Source: Symsagittifera roscoffensis | Lineage: Eukaryota > Xenacoelomorpha > Acoela > Convolutidae | Assembly (NCBI RefSeq): GCF_963678635.1 | Contig: NC_087062.1 | Location: 84,342,012 to 84,406,011 of the forward strand | Reading direction: 5' to 3' | Length of the DNA stretch: 64,000 nt | Shown here: positions 48,172 to 58,838 of the stretch, one piece after another | Layout: each line of letters starts with the position of its first letter | Numbering within the stretch: position 1 is the stretch's first letter | Made by a program: the position numbers and the translations under genes | Notes under the pieces: model-generated | The model's input: only the letters and a program-made list of their open reading frames with translations | Databases searched by the model: none | What the model was told of the DNA's origin: nothing

Positions 48172-49053
48172 AATCGATTATATTATAATTATAATCGTAC
48201 TTTAGCAAAATTACTATCATTTATAAGCGCCAATTTTGGGTGTTTAAACGATTTATAATCCATTATAATGATAACATTATTGCTGACAATTTAATAAGTT
48301 ATAATCAAATGTAATTGATTATAATTTTTCCGAAAATCTCCTACAATCTCTTATAATCTATAAAAATTAGTAAGAAGTAAGAAATTGGTAAACCAGGGGC
48401 GGATATAAGATTTTCTCGAAGGGTGGAGGCGGATTTTCAAAAAATTTCCAACAATTTTATCGACCGTTTTTAGGTCGAGCAAATTGATTTTCCGAGCCCT
48501 CCCAGAGCTTTTAAAAGACCCTGTTTTGGCAAAATTGTGTGCGTTGCAGGCAAACTTTTGAAGAAACAGGCCAAAAACTGCTTTTTGTGAAGAAACAGGC
48601 CAAAAACAGGCCAAAAATTAGTTTTTATCGGCGCCTCACCAAATATGGATATCTGAAAACAGTACAAAGGGGGAATCCTTTGTGTAGGCAGGGGGTCGAA
48701 TCCCTGAAAAAAGGCGTTCGCCCCCGTCCCCCTAAAACCGTCTTTGCAGTAAACAGTACAAAAATAAACAGTAAACAGTAGGAAAAGAAACCAACTGAAA
48801 AGCACACAAAACAAAACAAAACTAAAACAACAGAATAAAAATGAATTCTAATCGATTAAAAATGATTATAATTCAATAAAATTTCAGAAATAATTTTATA
48901 ATCGATTATAATGGGTTTTTTGTTTCGATAAACAGTAACATTATAATCCATTTATAATCGATTATAATCTTTTTTTTGAAATTTATGGAGACTGACAATA
49001 AAAATCTATTATTTGTACTTGTATATATTATTTCTCTTTGTACTGAGTGCGGT
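48172..49053. mobile_element. MITE-like element copy 2, left end lost in the gap
   Basis: From 48172 it aligns with 10187 onward (AATCGATTATATTATAATTA, then AATCGTAC, TATAAGCGCCAA and GTTTAA-CGATTTATAATCCA). The right end reads TTTCTCTTTGTACTGAGTGC and matches the terminal repeat of copy 1. It also carries a nested GGGGCGGAT element. Confidence 0.8.
48394..48745. mobile_element. CAGGGGCGGAT-family MITE nested in MITE copy 2
   Basis: It begins CAGGGGCGGATATAAGATT and ends in CCCCCTAAAACCGTCTTTG, an imperfect inverted complement. The interior has CACCAAATATGGATATC, GTACAAAGGGGGAATCC and GGTCGAATCCCTGA, shared with 11.8-12.05 kb. No transposase. Confidence 0.55.
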
Positions 49054-49620
49054 TAACGATTAATGTGAATGCCTGAATGTGCTGATGTCTATTCATACAC
49101 TTTAATTACAATTATATCAAGGTACGCAAAAATAAAGCTAGAAAAATCAGATTATCATGGTACTGATTAAGGATTTTTTGCTGCATGCATACAATTAGCG
49201 TTCTTCTTCGGGACAAAAAAATCTGCAAATTTGGATGCTAATTTTTGTATTGAAGTTCTGAGTAAACAACAAAACAACAACAATCCACAACGAGCTTGGA
49301 AGGTTGGTGACACGACGATTTTACCGTAGTTGCGGCAATGATTTCCGCTAAAAAGAATACAATTTTTTTTTTAGCTTTTTATCACATCAGACGCAATGTA
49401 AACGCTATTTTTCGGACCTAATTTTTGTCTCGAGTTTCTCAACAAACTCGCAATTTGGATTTAAAATGTTCAGAATAGACTGGTTGTCTCTTTTTAATTA
49501 TTATTTTTTTAATTATAGTTTTCTGATACTTGTTATTATTACGACAAGAAAATAGCGCATGCGTATCAAGTAGAGAGACAAAGAGCTAACCTCTAACTAA
49601 CTGCCCACATTGGAGTTCCA
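49054..49620. other. No gene recognised
   Basis: AT-rich. Interestingly, 49130-49400 resembles, in inverted order, blocks near 47570-47720 (for example CATGGTAC...TAAGGATT and GACACGACGA versus TCGTCGTGTC), suggesting a diverged inverted duplication around the gap and MITE. Confidence 0.4.
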
Positions 49621-49630
49621 AGAATAAAAA

Positions 49631-49791
49631 CCGATTATAATTGAGTTTCCTTGTCAGTGTCCACAAAAGTGAAAGCAAATCGATTATAACATTGCTATTT
49701 TTCGAGCCAACAAAATCCTTTTTCATCCATTATAATCAATTTTTTAAAACTTTTGTGGCCACTGACAATAAAATTCAGTTATAATCGATTT
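49631..49791. repeat. ~160-bp hairpin-forming element of the AATCGATTATAATC family
   Basis: TTGTCAGTGTCCACAAAAGT (49651-49670) is inverted at 49749-49768 with one mismatch. The similarity extends outward through CGATTATAATTGAG / CAGTTATAATCG. A shorter related motif cluster lies at 50180-50340. Confidence 0.65.
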
Positions 49792-51790
49792 TTTTTCCAC
49801 TTAACCGAGATGCGAATTTCAACGCACATAAAGTCTTTTCTACGTTTTAAACTAAAATTAGTGACGTTGGTTACTTGTTGTTCAATTTAATTTTTTTCTG
49901 CCTAACCTTGATATTTTGTTAGGTTGGGGGATAATTTGGTGTTTTAGGTTGGGGGATTTGATTCAGGTGGGGGGATGACTCAGGGTCTCAGGTGATCAAG
50001 TGGGGGGAAGGGTGGGCTTTGCTGGGGAGCAAAGGGGCAAACGTTAGGGGGATTTAAGGGGAGCAAAGGGGCAGACATTCCGCATAACTCACTTGATAAA
50101 TGCAGAAATTCTTGCAAAATTTTGCGAAACAAAAATAAAGTGGAAAAAAATCCATTTCTAATGAGATTTCCTACTTGTTATAAAATCCACTATAATGGAT
50201 TCCAAATGAATTATAATGCATTTTGTTTTGGCGAGAAAAATGTATTTACATCCATTTTTAGTCCAATTTTGTTGTCTGAACGTAAAATGGGAATCGTTTA
50301 TATTTACAACACTTTAGACCACGAAAATCCATTATAACCGATTTGTTTTCACTTTTCTTAAATGCGGGTGGTGCAAATTAATTTTCTTCAGAGTTTTTTG
50401 GTAAATTGCATAAATATGAAACTAATTTCTTGTAGCGAACATAAATATTTATAACACAGCTTCGATTATCTTTACTTTGATAGCCAGGTTGATAATCTTG
50501 TGCGCTTTCGACCCTGCTGCTAATTTCCGTTTCGAGATCTAAATCAAGTCAGAACCCAAAAATTTGAAAGACAGCGAGAAACCCTTGAGTATTTTTATGC
50601 AGTGTTTTGGTACATTTAAGTATGCAACGAAGGATTAACTGCACTTTATAAATTATAACTAGCGCATCATAAGTACATTAGTTTTTATAGAAATTCCCAA
50701 ACACATCAATGGTACATTTTTGAAATATCCTTTGCATCGCTTTTATGAATAGTAAATAAAAGATGTGGGTAAAATTTGTGTTCAGCGATAAATTAGCGAT
50801 GTTTCATCGTTGAATCAGTGTAGAATCTGCAATCAGTTCTTAATGATTTAGCTCTCTGCATCATACATTTTTAACATGATTATTTTGAACTTTTGTAAAG
50901 TTAAAATATAATTTTCTTTATACGAAGTGCAGATGTTTGAGCAGAACGATAGTGCAAGAGTCACTGCAACAGGAATACATTGTATCAAAAAGTGATTTTC
51001 TTTATTGAGATTTTCAAATAAAAGTTATTGCTAGAAAAAAGTAGCTGGAAAAAAATTGAATTTGATTCACGTTAATTTGAGTTTTCCTCAAACATACTCT
51101 TTTTCTACCACATAAGCTTTTAGCTTTGAAACTCTTTAAATAATCTTCCGGAAAATATGACCTTTTTTTGCACATGGGTAGAAACGTTATGTTCAGCTTT
51201 GATTCAGCCATGATTCATCGATGAATCATCAATGTTGTTTGCATCTGCGTTAATGAAGCCCAACCATCCCGCACCGGAGTCATCCCGCCCAACCATCAAA
51301 ATCATTTGCAAAACTTGCAACATTTCTGCGTTACTAACGGCCTACTCGCAATCTAAACTTACTCGAATTAACCCCCCCCCCCCCACCCACTTTGCCCCCC
51401 CCCCCATCCGCATTCAAACTCCCTCCCCCCACTCTCCTACGTTTATCCGTACGCCCACCCCCATGCTTACTGAAGTTTATCCCCAACAACCCCCCCAACC
51501 CCAATTGAGGAGGGGTAAACTGTGGGGGGGGGGGGACATGGGAGGGGGTAAACAGGTGGTAAACGGGGTATATAAGAGAAAAATAATAAAAATTGAAAAG
51601 TGAAATGTAACATTTTATGAAACCTAATACGTAGCAACTGCACTGAACAGGAAATGCGATAACTTTGAAAAAATTGTAAATTTCATGACCAACCTCTCGA
51701 AAAATCCATTATAATTGATTATAACCGATTATAAGGCATTATATTGGCATAAAAAATAAAAGATATATAATCCATTTTTAATGGATTATA
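49792..51790. other. Non-coding stretch with G- and C-tracts and AT-motif clusters
   Basis: GTTGGGGGAT-type repeats lie at about 49922-50060. Long C runs (about 51370-51440) and G runs (about 51523-51550) create the Pro-rich ORF at 51232-51603, which is not a credible gene. 51700-51790 carries AATCGATTATAATC-type motifs that flank the next element. Confidence 0.5.
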
Positions 51791-52024
51791 ATTTGAAATT
51801 TGAAATTTGAATTACTTTACCAGCTACATATACAACGCCAAAAGCAATATATTATGCCTGGAGGGAGATCCTAAAGAGCAGTACTGCTCATCGAGTAGGA
51901 TATCCTGGAGAGTAAAGAGAAGACAGCCAGCATCAACTCAACAAACAAATTAAATTAAGGGCTGAAATTAAAAAACAGTTTGTAGAGGTCCTGATTGTCT
52001 TTTAGGTAAATTTGAAAAAACTGT

Positions 52025-54669
52025 TTATAGAGTCTCAAACAAGTAACTTCTGACATTTTTGGGAGTAAATCTGAGACAGAAAACCATTTTTTTGTCCGAT
52101 CGCAATTCCATAAACAAGAACTTAAACATCTCAAAAAAATATAAATCAAAAACAGTAAGCAATTTGTTTTCGTCCATAATTTCCTTAATTGATTCATATC
52201 TACGTTTAAAAAAAATTGCTCTCAAGATTCTTTTTTGTAGTTTCATTATCTCGGTAAGGTGAGATTGGTATGTATTGCCGTATATTAAAATTCCATAAAT
52301 GATTGAGGATTTACATATGCTTTGTAGAAGCGAAGCATCTGCTGTTTAGAAAAAACATACCTAGCTTTCCAGACAATGCCACAAAATTTAGTTAATTTTT
52401 TGCACACATGTTCAATGTGAAATTTGAAAGTAAGTTTCCTATCAACAAAAATGCCTAAATATTTACACACATTTGTAATTTGAACTGTAGTACCAAAAGC
52501 AAAGTAGTCTTTTGAAAAGTTATTACCAAATTTCATTATTTGAGTTTTACCAGGATTGACACAAAGTCCATTCGTTTTGAACCATCTACCCATTTTACTT
52601 AACGAACTATCAAAACTATCGCAACAATTTTTTTCTGCATTGCATATTGTAGTATCATCAGCGAATAGAACAACCTCAGATCCTTCAGCAATTTTCGGAA
52701 GATCATTTATATATACTAAAAACAAAAACGGACCTAAAACTGACCCTTGCGGTACTCCACATGACATCGAGCGACTAGAAGATATTTTATTATCAGTTTG
52801 AACAAATTGAACTCGGTTTGTAAAGTAATTGTTTAGAAGACAAAGAATCCGGCCTCTAAATCCGTATTTTTCCAATTTTGCCAAAAGAAGATCATGATTT
52901 ATGGTATCAAATGCTTTTTTGAGATGAACAAGGCATGATTTACCAACCAATTTTTTGTCCCATCCCTCTCTAATAAATTCGGTGAATTCGATTAATGCGT
53001 CCACGCATGACTTTTTCTTTTGAAATCCAAATTGTTTTTCATAGAGAATCTTCTGCTTATTAACAAAGTTATACATTCTATTGAATATTATCCTTTCGAA
53101 AATTTTGCTGAGTGAACTTAGTAAACTAATAGGTCTATAATTTTCCAAAGAATCTCTTAAACCTACCTTAAAAAGGGGAATAACTTTTGCAACTTTTAAG
53201 CCTTGAGGAAAATAACCACTCTTAACGCATTGGTTGAAAAGGCTGCAAATTCTTACAGAAATTACAGGCAGCGATAATTTTATAATTTTGTTATTTATGC
53301 CATCATGACCATTTGAACCTTTGTGTTTCAACATATAAATGGCATTTTCAATTTCCTTGCGGGTAATTTCATAAAACACCATTGATTTTTCGATGCGATC
53401 TACATAACCCAACGCTTGTTTGTAATCGAATTCAGGATTTCTCAGTTTCTCGCCAATTGAGGCAAAAAATTAATTAAAAACATCAGCAGCCAAAAAACTC
53501 GTGTTTTTGGAGTTTCCTTTGCAAAATTCATTAAAGGCCTGGAACAGCGTTTTCAAATTTCTACCATTTCCAACTTTTTTGTCGTAATAAACTCTTTTTT
53601 CATTTCTTATTAACTTGGTTGCTAATTTTCTAGCTTGAGAATATTTCAGTTTATTCAATTCAGTAGGATTTTGTACCCACTTACTGAAAAGCCGATTGCG
53701 GTTTTTGAGGATTTTTTTGGTTGAATTGGTAACCCATGACTGTTTTTGTGATTTCGATTTTTCTAAGGGAGCAAAACGATCAATTGATGAAACTATGGAT
53801 TCAACTAACAGACATAATTTCTCATTGGGATCACTAAGCTGATAAAATTTTGACAATTTGTTTTCTAAGAGGAATAAATATTTATAAACATTATCGACAC
53901 GGTAAATATTTTTAAGATTTCTATAGCAGTAATCTTGATTTTTTTGCGGATCAACATTCACGTAACTAGTTAAAATTACGGGAAAATGATCAGAAATAGT
54001 TGAATCCAGTGTTGTTACGTTGGCGTCAAAGTTAGCAATTAAATGATCAATACATTTACTCGATGTTGGAGTAATGCGAGTTGGATCTCTATTCAAAATA
54101 TGCGCACCACAGCTCTTAATTAGATTAACATAAGAATTGGAAATTGGCTTGCAATCTAAAGTATCGATATTAAAATCTCCACAAACAAGAAAATTAGTTT
54201 TCAAAGCATTTAAGTACAGAAGGTAATTCTCAAAGTGATTCAAAAAAACCTCATTTTTGCTCTGTGGGGGTTTATAGACAACGGAAATATTAGTTTCGAC
54301 TGATTTATATACGATAGATATGTTGATGCATTCGAAATTAACCTCTATATTGTTTAACTGAAAATTCACATCATCGCGCACATAAAACGCACATCCCCCG
54401 CCTCGCTGATTTTTCCGGTGTTTAGAAATCAAGGGATGGTAGCCATCAAGATGATAGAGATTCAGATAATCATTATCACACAGCCAGGTTTCGCATAGCG
54501 CAATAATCAAAGGTTTTTGTTCTAACTGATTAAAATCTATAACGAGTTGGTCATGATGGCATCTGAGGGACCTTATATTCAAAAAATACAAAAAACTGTC
54601 TTTTAAGTCGCCCATATGACGTTCTACTACATTTCTCTCCATTTCAAAAAAAAATAGAACTTCAGTCAA
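52025..54669 (-). pseudogene. ORF2: endonuclease plus reverse transcriptase
   Basis: The likely ATG is at 54640-54642 (MERNVVERHMGDL). The endonuclease covers about 54570-53950: ALCETWL with catalytic Glu, RGGGCAFYVRDDVN, VCGDFNID, and SDHFPVI with the Asp-His pair. An in-frame TAA at 53470-53472 interrupts AADVFN / FFASIGEKL. The RT (53412-52285) has NYRPISLLSSLSKIFERII, HLKKAFDTINHDLL, GVPQGSVLGPFLFLVYINDL, and the catalytic FADDTT. A one-base shift near 52300 moves the C-terminus to 52246-52025, and another near 52080 leads to an alternative end at 51955. The key catalytic motifs are preserved, so the lesions are few. Confidence 0.85.
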
Positions 54670-54680
54670 GTTGATTGAAT

Positions 54681-55618
54681 TTATTTGCTAACGTCCTCTG
54701 TTACAGTTTTTTCTATATTGAGCGCTTCTGATTCATTTTCAATGTTTAATTTCTTTGAGGCCTGATTATCAAAATTCAATATTTCTGGCGATAAATTCCT
54801 CTCTGACCATCTCCTCGAAATACCAGGAGTTGCATTGTTATTTAGTTGAGCACCAGTATGGCGCCCAGTAATGAAGCTTTTATGAACTGCTTGAGGATAG
54901 TTGTGAGGTCTTGGCCGGTTTTGACTGATCTGTTTTTTGGCTGCAATTTTAGCTAGTTGTTCCACTCCAGCAAGACTGTTTACACTTTGGGAATAAAATG
55001 AGCCATTTGGTCCTTGGCAAAAAACTTTCACTTGGCAGTTATGAGTCGTTGTAATAAGATTCATGTTATCGCATTTTCTTTTCATTTCCATGTCTGATTT
55101 CGGCAAACGTTCATTTATGAACAAACCTTTTCCCTGTACACCCTTCAGCCCAGATAACATACGCCTCCTTCCGAAAATCTCATCTTTGTCCGAAAAATAG
55201 ACAAATTTCAAAATGATTGGAACATTCTTACCAGAATCCTTGCGCGTCGGAAGAGGATGACATGCCTTGATAGCTCCCGGTGATAACACATCGTAGTAAT
55301 GGTAAACTAGTAATGGTAAACTAGGTTGCACATGTCGGAAATAAGGTTGGGGGAGTATGGGTTGATATCAAAACTCGAAAAAACTAAGCAATCTTTACTC
55401 GAATATCTTTCCTGAAAATTTACTCGCTTTTCGAGATCAAAAACATTGTTTTTTAAGTCAATTATTTCCTGGGTTCTTTCATTTAATACATTTTCAAGAG
55501 AGTCAACTCTTGCCAAAAGGCTAGTGATAATAGGAATCATTAATTTAGGGTCAATATTGGAATCTGGGGGAAGATTTGTCAATAAATCAACGTAATTTTT
55601 TGAATTATTTTCGGCCAT
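54681..55618 (-). pseudogene. ORF1: coiled-coil nucleic-acid chaperone type protein
   Basis: ATG at 55616-55618 (MAENNSKNYVDLL). A heptad-like coiled coil follows (SLLARVDSLENVLNERTQEI, VFDLEKRVNFQER), then an RNA-recognition-like region (SSKDCLVFSSF, ACHPLPTRK, IILKFVYFSDKDEIFGRRRM) and a C-terminal part (GKGLFINERLP, NCQVKVFCQ). A perfect 14-bp tandem duplication (TAATGGTAAACTAG at 55297-55310 and 55311-55324) shifts the frame between the two halves. ORF1 proteins of this kind bind element RNA. Confidence 0.75.
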
Positions 55619-55690
55619 TTTGATGGTGAAGGTCAAATATTTCAAGCAATAAATCCGAATCAAAAAGCGCAACAATAAGAGCAACTAATC

Positions 55691-58553
55691 TCTAGCATTC
55701 ATTTCTCGTTTCTGATCAATTATACTAGATTATAATGGATTATATTGAAATGAAAAAAATGGATCAAAATCCATTTTTGATGACTTATAATGAATTTTTT
55801 TTGTAATTTTATAGATACTGACTATAAAATGACAGTTTAATTGATTATTATCCATCGAACTCCAGTGCAGGATATACGTAAGATCTCTGTTTAAACCATG
55901 ATTAATTCGTCAATGGATCAACAAAATCATTTGCATCTCTTTTTCATAGATGGATCATAAATTAACAAAGTTATGGTGACATTGGACATTTTCCAAAGAC
56001 AATGCAGCTTCAAACCGAAATAATTCGATGAAAGTGTAATAAATGCGATAAAAATTTTGATTAATTACTCTCGACAGGATTATACTACAGTTTTTTTTTC
56101 TAAATCTCGACTATAAATTGAACTAAATATGTCAAAAACGGGTTTTTGAAAACTAGTTTGATTTTTTGATAGAACTCAGACGTTCTGAAATGAAAGAAAA
56201 ATGTGTTGCAAGTTTCAAAGTGAAAACACTACGAGGCCAAACTGTGCACTGGATCGGCTAACAATTTTGTCTCTGTATTTTCCTGGATTCCCGAGACAAG
56301 TCTTTAAACATGTTAAAATTTTGTCGGAAATTTCAAAGATTCATTTCGGCCTGGTAATGAAGTTTTTAGTTATTTACTGCGTTCAGAGTTGTTGAAATGC
56401 GCGGAAATGGCTGCGAAAAAATAAATGAGCTGATGCAGATGTTTTGACTACGAATTGTTTCACTCACAAGGTTTTATTTTGCATGCAAGAAAAGATCGCA
56501 AGTTGAGGTCTTGAAACAGCTAATATGATCAAAAACAGCTCATACTCATTATATTGAAAAAAAGTCACGAAATAGAAAATTTTCATATTTATATATGGTT
56601 GCAAGGTCTGGTCTAAATCACTTTTAAGCAAAATCAACGAAGTGAAGCTTTTTGAAACTACCGTATTGATACTCTCGCATGGTAAGTTAGTTGCATATGA
56701 TGTAGCGCTATATCAACTTTGTTTAAATTTAGTAAAAAGCTGCCAGCTTGAACTAAATCCTAAGAGAGTTAACAGCATTTAACTTAAACTAAAACTCCAG
56801 CCCGAATTGAATTTGACTTTCGAAAAAACATTTAAGCATTGGAAGTGTCTTTTAATTAACCGTTTTTGACGGAAGTTGTGTTTCTATCTGCTTTGAGCTC
56901 AGTTATACAAAAATTTTTACCTACAATATTTTTTTTTAAAAAAAGGTAGTGTAAAAACTGAAGCTTTTGTCAATTTGTATAGAAAGTTCGAATTCCATTT
57001 AGAAGTATATCAAACTATCTACAAAAATGTTAGAGAAATGACGGCAAGATGAGTGCCATGTATTAGCTGAGATGAAGTCCATAATTAGAAATGATCTCGA
57101 CATTTTAGAAAGAAAAGAGTCTTTTGAGCCTGTAATGGTCTCGAAGTTATGTAATCAGTCGAAAACAACTTGACATTTCAGGTTAGATGAACGTGAATCA
57201 GCTTAAAATTTAGATATTACTTGCCATTATTATTTAAGTTTTTTCATGAATCTTTTAGTTTGTATAACGAGGATGTGGAAAGTTTTACCTTGTTGGTCGT
57301 AAAATCAACCAAATTTAGTGCAAAAAATTTGCATTTTTTTCAATCAAATTGTTTAAATGAAATAATGAAACTGATAACAGAACTGAAACTTCAAATTAAT
57401 TCATTATGATGTCTTTTTGTCAACTTAATCAAAATTTTCTGGAACTTTTAGTTTTGGAGTTATTGATATTTCGTGCTCTCAAATAGGATGCGTTTACTTC
57501 TTAGGGCCCTAATGTCCTGAACGAATTTCATTAATCGTGCTATCCCAATGAGAGTTTTTTTTTTTCACTTTAGTTTCAACAAAAGCGCTAAAGCTTCGAA
57601 TCCGGTGTTCGTTTTTCAATTCAAGGTTAACAAGGAACACCACTGTATTTTTTTTTACTTCAACGAACACTGTTAGGAGATAAAATTTCGAAAAATTGCT
57701 ATTTTATGCTCTTCTATAGGATAAATTAGTTGAAGGCGGTAAGGATTGGAAACTTAGTTACCTTAATTTTTTCAAAAAAATTTCCTTTTCTTAAGTAAAA
57801 GCTATCTTCTTTTCTCTTCAGCTTTGACAGGGCGCTTCAAAAATGGAACTTTGAAACAGTTCAAAATTGCCGCAACACTATTGGGTCATATTTTTTTCTT
57901 CATCTTAACAAAGGTTTTTAGGGCCTAAATTTTTTATAAAAAGGCTTAAGCATTTTTTTAAGGATATAAACGTGCTAAAGCTAGCTATAATTTAGAACCT
58001 TGAAATTTTGAAATCTTTCAGATTTTGTGATGTCTTGCTGGACGTTTTTAGTTTTTTTTGACATCAAAACTTTAGTTAAAGAGTTGTAGATTTTCAAAAC
58101 GTTATAAATTATGAAGTTTTATTGGATGTTTTTATATGAAATGACTTTTCATTTGTGGTATGGCATATAACTGAATGAATTGACCGTCGTTGTGTCTGAA
58201 AACTAAAAATTAATAGCCAAAAAAAGGTACAGAAGAAACTGAGGCAAGAGATGAGCACCCGAAGAACTTAGACGACGATAGCTAGCGAGGATACGACACA
58301 AAACAAGGGGACAGACGGAAAAAGTGAAGGAAACTCCCCGGAAGAAGAAAACGTATAGAGGAAAGATATTAAAAGTACCACAGAGACTCAAAAACTCAAT
58401 TCAGCCCCACTGGGATTCAATAAACTCAAGGTGTAACCTAAATCCCACGGGTGCTCAAAATTGAACTTTCTTAATGGAATTTCCTGGGGCAATGTCATCC
58501 GGCTGGAATGACAAAACCATAACGGTTGATATATAGATACATACTGGTTGTAT
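55691..58553. other. No gene recognised
   Basis: 55715-55860 carries the AATCGATTATAATC-type motif and an ACTGACTATAAAATGACAGT end like the MITEs at 11.0 and 49.0 kb. The rest, to the LTR, is AT-rich non-coding with only short random ORFs. Confidence 0.45.
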
Positions 58554-58838
58554 TGAGTTAGGACCGAAGTGTATAACTCATAGAGTAATTTCGGATAGGG
58601 TACACCGTCTGCTCGTCACGCTATCTTATTTTCGGCCGGATAGATTCGTGCAACTTCTTAGTCTAATACCAATCCTAATCTTACTCTTATACTATCTAGT
58701 CTCAGGTTGTTTAACTAGTCTCTGCTAGGCTCAATAGATCTAGGGTATACTGGTTTATTGCGGCTGCTGAAGTACTCGGGAGAGTTCAACTAATTTCTAA
58801 GTTAAATTCAAATCTCTCTGGTGCTGAAATTACAAATA
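58554..58838 (-). repeat. Truncated 3' LTR of copy 2
   Basis: It starts TGAGTTAGGACC on the plus strand like the other LTRs and matches them up to GTGCTGAAATTACAAATA, then breaks off inside the LTR palindrome. About 125 bp of the LTR start (element strand) are missing. The junction is followed by repeated ACAATAACC pieces before integrase sequence begins at about 58865. Confidence 0.85.

Larger units (their letters stand above)
51791..55690 (-). mobile_element. Non-LTR retrotransposon, CR1/Jockey-like, nearly full length but mutated
   Basis: It has ORF1, then ORF2 with apurinic-type endonuclease and reverse transcriptase in that order, then a ~140-bp 3' UTR ending in a short tandem tail of TTTCAAA units (complement at 51791-51812), as in CR1/L2/Jockey-type elements. 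There are no LTRs. It sits between AATCGATTATAATC-type sequences (51700-51790 and 55715-55860), so it probably inserted into a MITE. The 5' boundary is approximate. Confidence 0.85.

Noticed and set aside
47888-48258. ORFs spanning the N run
   Set aside because: They only exist because unknown bases cannot contain stops.
48470-48814. ORFs on both strands around 48.5-48.8 kb
   Set aside because: They overlap a non-autonomous MITE with GC-rich blocks; composition follows the repeat and there is no transposase motif.
51232-51603. 123-codon Pro-rich ORF
   Set aside because: It arises from long C and G homopolymer tracts; no signal of a real gene.
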